Notes under the pieces: generated by a model | The model's database searches: none | What the model was told of the DNA's origin: nothing | Seen by the model: only the letters and a program-made list of their open reading frames with translations | In this document: positions 47,404 to 64,000 of the stretch, piece by piece | Layout of the letters: the number at the start of each line of letters is the position of its first letter | How positions within the stretch are numbered: position 1 is the first letter of the stretch | Assembly (NCBI GenBank): GCA_037389465.1 | Contig: JAZARR010000154.1 | Coordinates: 4,216,001-4,280,000, forward strand | DNA: 64,000 nt | Direction of reading: 5' to 3' | Origin: Baylisascaris procyonis | Taxonomy: Eukaryota > Nematoda > Chromadorea > Rhabditida > Ascarididae | Program-made: the position numbers and the translations under genes

Positions 47404-48573
47404 ATGAGTGAGGTGTTTGATAGGCAAACATTTGGATTGACAAATCCAAACGGTCATTTTTGGGTAATTTGCTGTTGAGACTATTTACATGTAATTATAG
47501 ATTTCGTCTGTTGTACATGACGAGAGTGTTTAGCTTATAAAAGTTTCATCACTGTCGTAAAGTTGAAGAATCTAACGTGAAGAAACGTCTAGTGGATGAA
47601 AGAAAAACAGATTACAACTGCAATTTGGAGTGGTGGACGCTTTCCCGATTTTGCGTTGATTTGACTGACGCTCTTATTACATAACTTCGACTTTCTCATT
47701 TTCGTTCGGGAAGTTGAAAATTTTCATCACGAATTCATGTGATGGCCGAAATCATTCAAAAAATATCGTGAAAATTCTTATCACTATGAAACTGGCACGA
47801 TTAAAGTCAACTTTGATGTTTATTGGTCCCTGTATGTGTGCCATTGAAATCGGGGGGGGGGGGAGAGAGAGAAAAAACAGGATGAGTGGGAATCGATGTT
47901 TTCGTGCTCCCATATTCCATATTCTCGTTACATTTCCTACTATGCATTTAGAATGCTTTCGGCCACTTATTGATCTCCTTGAAGATTTTTTTCTCAAAAT
48001 TACTTCATGTAAATTTTTCGTTCTGTGCAAATTTCAATTTAATGATCTCTTTGAAGAAAGTTTTCATGTAAATTTGTGAATTGCAAATGATATCTATTCA
48101 AAGTGTTTATTCGTTCTATACAAAATGATGTAGTGCTGTATATGTTAACTGTAATTTGCCAAGTGGAGTATCCTTCGCGATGAATTTGCATACAGACAAA
48201 TATAGTTGGATAATCCATTTTCTGTTTCATTTTATATATCAATAAGATTTTTTAAAATCAAGTTGTTTTATCACTATTGCAGTTGCAGCGATTAGCATAT
48301 GTCGCCTATTGTAATTCTTATTACAAATAATATTTCCACGATTAAAACGAATATTTTCCGTATTTATTATTCGCTATTTTTGTATATGACATTGGTGTCC
48401 AGAAGCGTTTTGATCTGCGAGCAGTCTCTAGTCATCAGGCCGAAGAAGCATTCTTCATCATACGGAATAAGGTAGACGACAAAATTCTTAATAACATTTT
48501 TTTTTTGAAAAAGGGCGAAGAGAAAGGTGATCCATCGAAGGCATCCAGGATGCCGTCGAATCATGGATGCTGA
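47404..48573 (+). CDS. Tentative 76-aa gene, possible second cistron
   Basis: A strong TTATTTTTTTAG acceptor ends at 47379. The ATG at 47404 opens MSEVFDRQTFGLTNPNGHFW, ending at a TGG|GTAATT donor (exon 47404-47463). In phase, exon 48403-48573 (acceptor GGTGTCCAG) encodes KRFDLRAVSSHQAEEAFF and runs to a TGA, giving 76 aa. Exon 2 could instead end at AAG|GTAGAC (48471), with further exons to the right; another open stretch at 48530-48652 (IQDAVESWMLTDRSRSK) looks coding in a different frame. The family is not recognised. Its acceptor lies about 245 bp behind the previous gene's poly(A) signal, as in nematode operons. Confidence 0.3.
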
Positions 48574-51285
48574 CCGATCGGAGCCGTTCGAAACTAAACG
48601 GTCGTTGGTTTAAGCAAGAAAAAGGAAAATGTGCGAATTGGATTTTGGCTGGTAAAATCTGACTGACATCTTAGTTTCTATTGGATGTGTGATCACTTGT
48701 TTGAAAAAGCCTATTACGGCATTTGAAGGGCAAAAATTTAGCTGTCTTTATACATTATTGACGGGCGGTCTGTGCAGACGCATAAAATCTAAGAACCGGA
48801 GGGCTGACCACTGAAGACCACCGAATTTTTCTGAAGATCCGTCCGTGAGTTTTTCTATAGGCAAGGCCACTACTCGGTACCCCGCCTGGTAAGCGTTATG
48901 CCTTATTCAATCCCATTTCCCTTCTGTCTTCTGTTGATGCTCTGCATACACATTGAGTTCTTGGCACATTAAGATTTACCGATACAGTCTGATCGTCTGT
49001 GGTCAGGAATTCTGTTATGTAAAGCGTATTGATTGTGACGGCGTCACGATTTGAGTATAGGTAGTGTTCATGTTTCCTTTTTTGACACCTCCATCGGGTC
49101 TTTTTCATCAACTCTATCGAAGTTGATGGCTCTCAACCCCATCGTCAGCTTTTGATCGATAATCTCGTCGATCATATATCGCCCATATTCGTTTTCACAT
49201 ATAATTACACTACCTTCTCAGCGACTTACTCAATAAATGTTTCATTCCTCGAAATTACTCGTTCGTAAGCAGTTATGCTGCCACTTGCTGTTATTGCGTG
49301 ATGCGAGAGACTCTGTCCATCACCACTTATTTCTTTTGCTTTCATTTACTTTCTAGTGGATTGAATTTTCCTGGATTATTTTCGAGTCATAAACGTCGTC
49401 AAAAAAAAAGAAAAGAAATAGAATTATTTTGTTGAATGTTTTATTGTATTTTTGAATGTTTTTATTTATTTTGTATTGATGAATCGACTAGGAAATTTCT
49501 AGAGAAATTTTTTACAACATAGAATTTTTTAATATAGAATGAGATCAATCGAATCCCCAATAGCTCATCAATTGGTGATTTACAATAGGCAACGGTTTGC
49601 ACTCAGAAAATATCCACATTAAGATGGCCTTATTGCAATACATTTTGCCAATTGCAATGTTGCAAGAAAATAAACATTTCTATACGCTTCAATGGCACTA
49701 TATTCGTGGTATTTTTTCGGGCGCTGGTGCAAAACAAATGATACTAAATGTTCACTCTTAAAGCTTTAAAAAAAAAAACAAGGAATTTTACTTACTTTCG
49801 GCACATTTGCATTTCCTAATGAATGCAATTTTTTGTGCACCCTTTTATAGATATTTCTTGATTAAAGGTTTTTTTCTTAGCCGGTAAATGCCTCTAGCAA
49901 TAATCAAATACGGCCTAATCCTTGTATGATTCAACAAGTCGGCGATAGTTAGAGATGATTCGAATTAAATTTTTTTGCCAAATTTCCATCATTCACTTTT
50001 GATCCCGTAACTATGCGATGGTGAGTCCATCGAAAACATTCATATCGAATCAGCTAATTGGATATATAGAGGATGAGACTATCAGCGAATAATGTTGAAT
50101 GTAAGAAAAACGCCTATGCAGGTAGTAGTGAAATATGCTTTGCAGCTCTCTATTAATAAGATTCATTCATAATCGGCTGCTTGCTAAATAATTTGCATAG
50201 CTAAATCTTACAAATTCCCATGGGTAAATTTTACAAATTTGCGTAGGTAAATTTTACCGGTACCGAAAAGCATGAATTTGCCACTCGATTGTTTCATACC
50301 GCATTTGGGTTGAAGAGTTGTCATTGATACTGACCAGATGTAAGAAATTCCATCGGCATATATCATCAGGAGTTTAGACTATATGTTGGTGTGATATGAA
50401 AGCAGAGAAACGAGGAGGGATAATGATTTAGCTGCTTGTATATTTTTCAGTTCGTTGCCGAATCATTTATTATAGCCTATCTCTCGGGGGATAAAAGCAG
50501 AGATTGGCTTTCCGCTACCATCTTCAACTTCCGGCGAAGTCTTTTGCTTTTATGAAAATGGGAAGGGATTCTTTGCACCGAGAAGGAGTCGTCGATTCTC
50601 TTTCTGAAGCAAAGCTTCTTTGCAATGAGCATAATTCTTTTTTGCAACATTTTTTATGCAAAGTTTGCATAATGAATCAGCGGAGTGCCATATCTGTGAA
50701 CAACACAATATGCGGATGTGGTAGATGTCAGTGCTATACCCTCACTAAGAGAAGCCCTTAAAAATATGCGTTGCTTTCAAAATAGGTTGATTTTTGACTG
50801 ATATCATTACAGATAGGTAAGTGGAATAAGCGAAATAATTTTTAAAAGACATCTGTCGTTAGGTACACCTATACAAAGTATTGCGGCATTCTTCCAATAT
50901 TTAATGGGTCCACCACTTCGTCGTTCCAAGCGCTGATGGTTTCTGTATCGTAGGTGTGCGAATCGAATGGCTTCACAGCGCTGAGATACTCGGAGTCCAC
51001 CAGATGAACAACTCGTCCAGTGAGGGAATCCAGACGGAACAGGTACGTCTCTCAGTAAACGTTGAAAAATGCTTCATCATCCAGCTAGTTATAAGTTTTC
51101 ATCGATCCATGACATACAAAAAATGGATTGAGAATAAAGTTTCGTTTGTGGTGAGTTTGTAATAAAACCACAGATGTTAAATATACGCAATTGTTGATGC
51201 ATCCATATTTATCTGTTTATCGTAGTATTTATAAATAAACATAATGCATCAACAAAATTCAGCGGTAACAATTTAATTCTTGCAA
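48574..51285. other. Spacer between the tentative gene and the transporter
   Basis: AT-rich from 49150 to 50450. The only coding-like piece is the minus-strand segment at 50869-51048. An AATAAA at 49230 (+) could serve a transcript from the left. A + strand open frame at 50504-50761 shows no family resemblance. Confidence 0.4.
50869..51048 (-). CDS. Isolated coding-like terminal exon
   Basis: A minus-strand frame reads LFRLDSLTGRVVHLVDSEYL, then SAVKPFDSHTYDTETISAW and NDEVVDPLNIGRMPQYFV before a TAG. Its balanced codon use and amino-acid make-up look like real protein. A TGA lies two codons upstream and there is no early ATG, so it would need to be spliced; the available acceptor (TTTACTGAGAG) is poor. 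It lies 240 bp beyond the stop of the transporter on the same strand but is not part of a transporter fold. It could be a terminal exon of another gene, an alternative last exon or a relic. Confidence 0.35.
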   Translation of the reverse strand, partial: TYLFRLDSLTGRVVHLVDSEYLSAVKPFDSHTYDTETISAWNDEVVDPLNIGRMPQYFV

Positions 51286-61219
<9,934 letters not shown>

Positions 61220-61632
61220 TTCTTGTGGAATAACGCTAGAGGCCGTTTTTATTTTGTTGAAATCTTTTGCTTAGCACACCTTTCACAGAATCTGCAAGCA
61301 CTATTATTGTGACCACCAAATAACGAGGAAGACCTCCAAATAGCGGATTTCCTACAGGTTTCCAACGAAATGAAATAGTTGCATAAATTGTCAGTTAAAA
61401 ACATTTTAATCTACCAAAGTCGACTATAAAAATTACATATGCAAATTTTGTGGCAAAATTCAAATGCGTACTCCTTCTGCTTGAGTGAATGAATCGAAAT
61501 TATAAAAAAAAAAACAATTTTTGAGATCATCGCGGTTTATAGATTATAATTCCATCTTCAGGAATATAAATTCCCTAGTTTATAATTTTCATTTACTAAG
61601 CAAACAACTGATATTTTCATCGCACGTAATAT
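61220..61632. promoter_or_regulatory. Upstream region of the transporter gene
   Basis: About 410 bp separate the transporter ATG from the first satellite unit, so its promoter or trans-splice region must lie here or within the array. No specific motif was recognised. Confidence 0.35.
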
Positions 61633-64000
61633 ATCAAAACGTAGAGCTTAGAAGCGTAGAATAGAAGAGGGGAAACGAAAAGGTGCAATAATAAGGGAAG
61701 AGAGTATCACGATGTTGATTGCATTTGAATGAATCTGGTTGATGTTATTCTTTTAATGGTTACCGATTATCAAAACGTAGAGCCTAGAAGCGTAGAATAG
61801 AAGAGGGGAAACGAAAAGGTGCAATAATAAGGGAAGAGAGTATCACGATGTTGATTGCATTTGAATGATTCTGGTTGATGTTATTCTTTTAATGGTTACC
61901 GATTATCAAAACGTAGAGCCTAGAAGCGTAGAATAGAAGAGGGGAAACGAAAAGGTGCAATAATAAGGGAAAAGAGTATCACGATGTTGATTGCATTTGA
62001 ATGAGTCTGGTTGATGTTATTCTTTTAATGGTTACCGGTTATCAAAACGTAGAGCCTAGAAGCGTAGAATAGAAGAGGGGAAACGAAAAGGTGCAATAAT
62101 AAGGGAAGAGAGTATCACGATGTTGATTGCATTTGAATGAGTCTGGTTGATGTTATTCTTTTAATGGTTACCGATTATCAAAACGTAGAGCCTAGAAGCG
62201 TAGAATAGAAGAGGGGAAACGAAAAGGTGCAATAATAAGGGAAGAGAGTATCACGATGTTGATTGCATTTGAATGAGTCTGGTTGATGTTATTCTTTTAA
62301 TGGTTACCGATTATCAAAACGTAGAGCCTAGAAGCGTAGAATAGAAGAGGGGAAACGAAAAGGTGCAATAATAAGGGAAGAGAGTATCACGATGTTGATT
62401 GCATTTGAATGATTCTGGTTGATGTTATTCTTTTAATGGTTAGTTACCGATTATCAAAACGTAGAGCCTAGAAGCGTAGAATAGAAGAGGGGAAACGAAA
62501 AGGTGCAATAATAAGGGAAGAGAGTATCACGATGTTGATTGCATTTGAATGATTCTGGTTGATGTTATTCTTTTAATGGTTACCGATTATCAAAACGTAG
62601 AGCCTAGAAGCGTAGAATAGAAGAGGGAAACGAAAAGGTACAATAATAAGGGAAGAGAGTATCACGATGTTGATTGCATTTGAATGAATCTGGTTGATGT
62701 TATTCTTTTAATGGTTACCGATTATCAAAACGTAGAGCCTAGAAGCGTAGAATAGAAGAGGGGAAACGAAAAGGTGCAATAATAAGGGAAGAGAGTATCA
62801 CGATGTTGATTGCATTTGAATGAGTCTGGTTGATGTTATTCTTTTAATGGTTACCGATTATCAAAACGTAGAGCCTAGAAGCGTAGAATGGAAGAGGGGA
62901 AACGAAAAGGTGCAATAATAAGGGAAGAGAGTATCACGATGTTGATTGCATTTGAATGAATCTGGTTGATGTTATTCTTTTAATGGTTACCGATTATCAA
63001 AACGTAGAGCCTAGAAGCGTAGAATAGAAGAGGGGAAACGAAAAGGTGCAATAATAAGGGAAGAGAGTATCACGATGTTGATTGCATTTGAATGAATCTG
63101 GTTGATGTTATTCTTTTAATGGTTACCGATTATCAAAACGTAGAGCCTAGAAGCGTAGAATAGAAGAGGGGAAACGAAAAGGTGCAATAATAAAGGAAGA
63201 GAGTATCACGATGTTGATTGCATTTGAATGATTCTGGTTGATGTTATTCTTTTAATGGTTACCGATTATCAAAACGTAGAGCCTAGAAGCGTAGAATAGA
63301 AGAGGGGAAACGAAAAGGTGCAATAATAAGGGAAGAGAGTATCACGATGTTGATTGCATTTGAATGATTCTGGTTGATGTTATTCTTTTAATGGTTACCG
63401 ATTATCAAAACGTAGAGCCTAGAAGCGTAGAATAGAAGAGGGGAAACGAAAAGGTGCAATAATAAGGGAAGAGAGTATCACGATGTTGATTGCATTTGAA
63501 TGATTCTGGTTGATGTTATTCTTTTAATGGTTACCGATTATCAAAACGTAGAGCCTAGAAGCGTAGAATAGAAGAGGGGAAACGAAAAGGTGCAATAATA
63601 AGGGAAGAGAGTATCACGATGTTGATTGCATTTGAATGAATCTGGTTGATGTTATTCTTTTAATGGTTACCGATTATCAAAACGTAGAGCCTAGAAGCGT
63701 AGAATAGAAGAGGGGAAACGAAAAGGTGCAATAATAAGGGAAGAGAGTATCACGATGTTGATTGCATTTGAATGATTCTGGTTGATGTTATTCTTTTAAT
63801 GGTTACCGATTATCAAAACGTAGAGCCTAGAAGCGTAGAATAGAAGAGGGGAAACGAAAAGGTGCAATAATAAGGGAAGAGAGTATCACGATGTTGATTG
63901 CATTTGAATGAATCTGGTTGATGTTATTCTTTTAATGGTTACCGATTATCAAAACGTAGAGCCTAGAAGCGTAGAATAGAAGAGGGGAAACGAAAAGGTG
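61633..64000. repeat. 136-bp satellite array, at least 17.4 copies
   Basis: The word ATCAAAACGTAGAGC recurs with a period of 136 bp (CAAAACG at 61635, 61771, 61907, 62043, 62179, 62315, 62455, 62591, 62726 and so on to 63950). Only two units differ in length: 140 bp (a TAGT insertion near 62441) and 135 bp (one G lost near 62627). Units are almost identical apart from single substitutions and one site that is A, T or G (GAATGA[A/T/G]TCTGG). The first unit is the most divergent at its edge (GAGCTTAG). The array continues past the window. No open frame of note. Confidence 0.98.

Noticed and set aside
61633..64000. CRISPR-like array
   Set aside because: The 136-bp units are contiguous with no unique spacers, and the genome is eukaryotic; it is a satellite.

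Overview
The window looks like nuclear DNA of a nematode, roughly two-thirds A+T by eye. Four split genes could be rebuilt by hand with every exon phase matching, and a fifth shorter one is also clean. Most introns are AT-rich and run from about 100 bp to 2 kb, with acceptors of the worm type (TTTCAG, TTTTAG, TTGCAG). The coding start of csn-3 lies 14 bases after a TTTTTTTTAG acceptor that has no obvious upstream exon, as expected for spliced-leader trans-splicing. One gene belongs to the NRF-6/acyltransferase-3 family, which is expanded in nematodes. A parasitic clade III worm is possible, but the species cannot be settled from this sequence.

Layout, left to right. 1-12301: AT-rich DNA with microsatellites, poly-C/poly-G runs and small repeats; no gene could be supported. 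12302-18243 (-): a UBXN4/erasin homologue, 11 exons, 460 aa. 18244-21333: shared upstream region of two divergent genes. 21334-27787 (+): COP9 signalosome subunit 3, 10 or 11 exons, 468 or 480 aa. 29301-29372 (+): tRNA-Glu(CTC). 30545-40197 (-): an NRF-6-like multi-pass acyltransferase, 11 exons, 672 aa. 40198-45617: mostly noncoding, with a 22-bp tandem repeat, a GATC-rich patch, an isolated coiled-coil reading frame and a near-perfect 69-nt hairpin. 45634-47100 (+): an unrecognised acidic/basic 145-aa protein in 4 exons with a poly(A) signal. 47404-48573 (+): a tentative 76-aa gene that could be the second cistron of an operon. 50869-51048 (-): an isolated coding-like exon. 51286-61219 (-): an SLC22-type organic ion transporter, 12 exons, 600 aa. 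61633-64000: a homogeneous 136-bp satellite that runs off the window.

The genes do not form one pathway. Two are protein-quality/ubiquitin related (UBXN4 in ER-associated degradation, CSN3 in cullin deneddylation) and sit head to head. Two are multi-pass membrane proteins linked in worms to handling of lipids, xenobiotics or organic ions. I found no clear undescribed system. The most interesting leads are the satellite next to the transporter promoter, the 69-nt hairpin, the intronic fold-back element and the possible two-gene operon.
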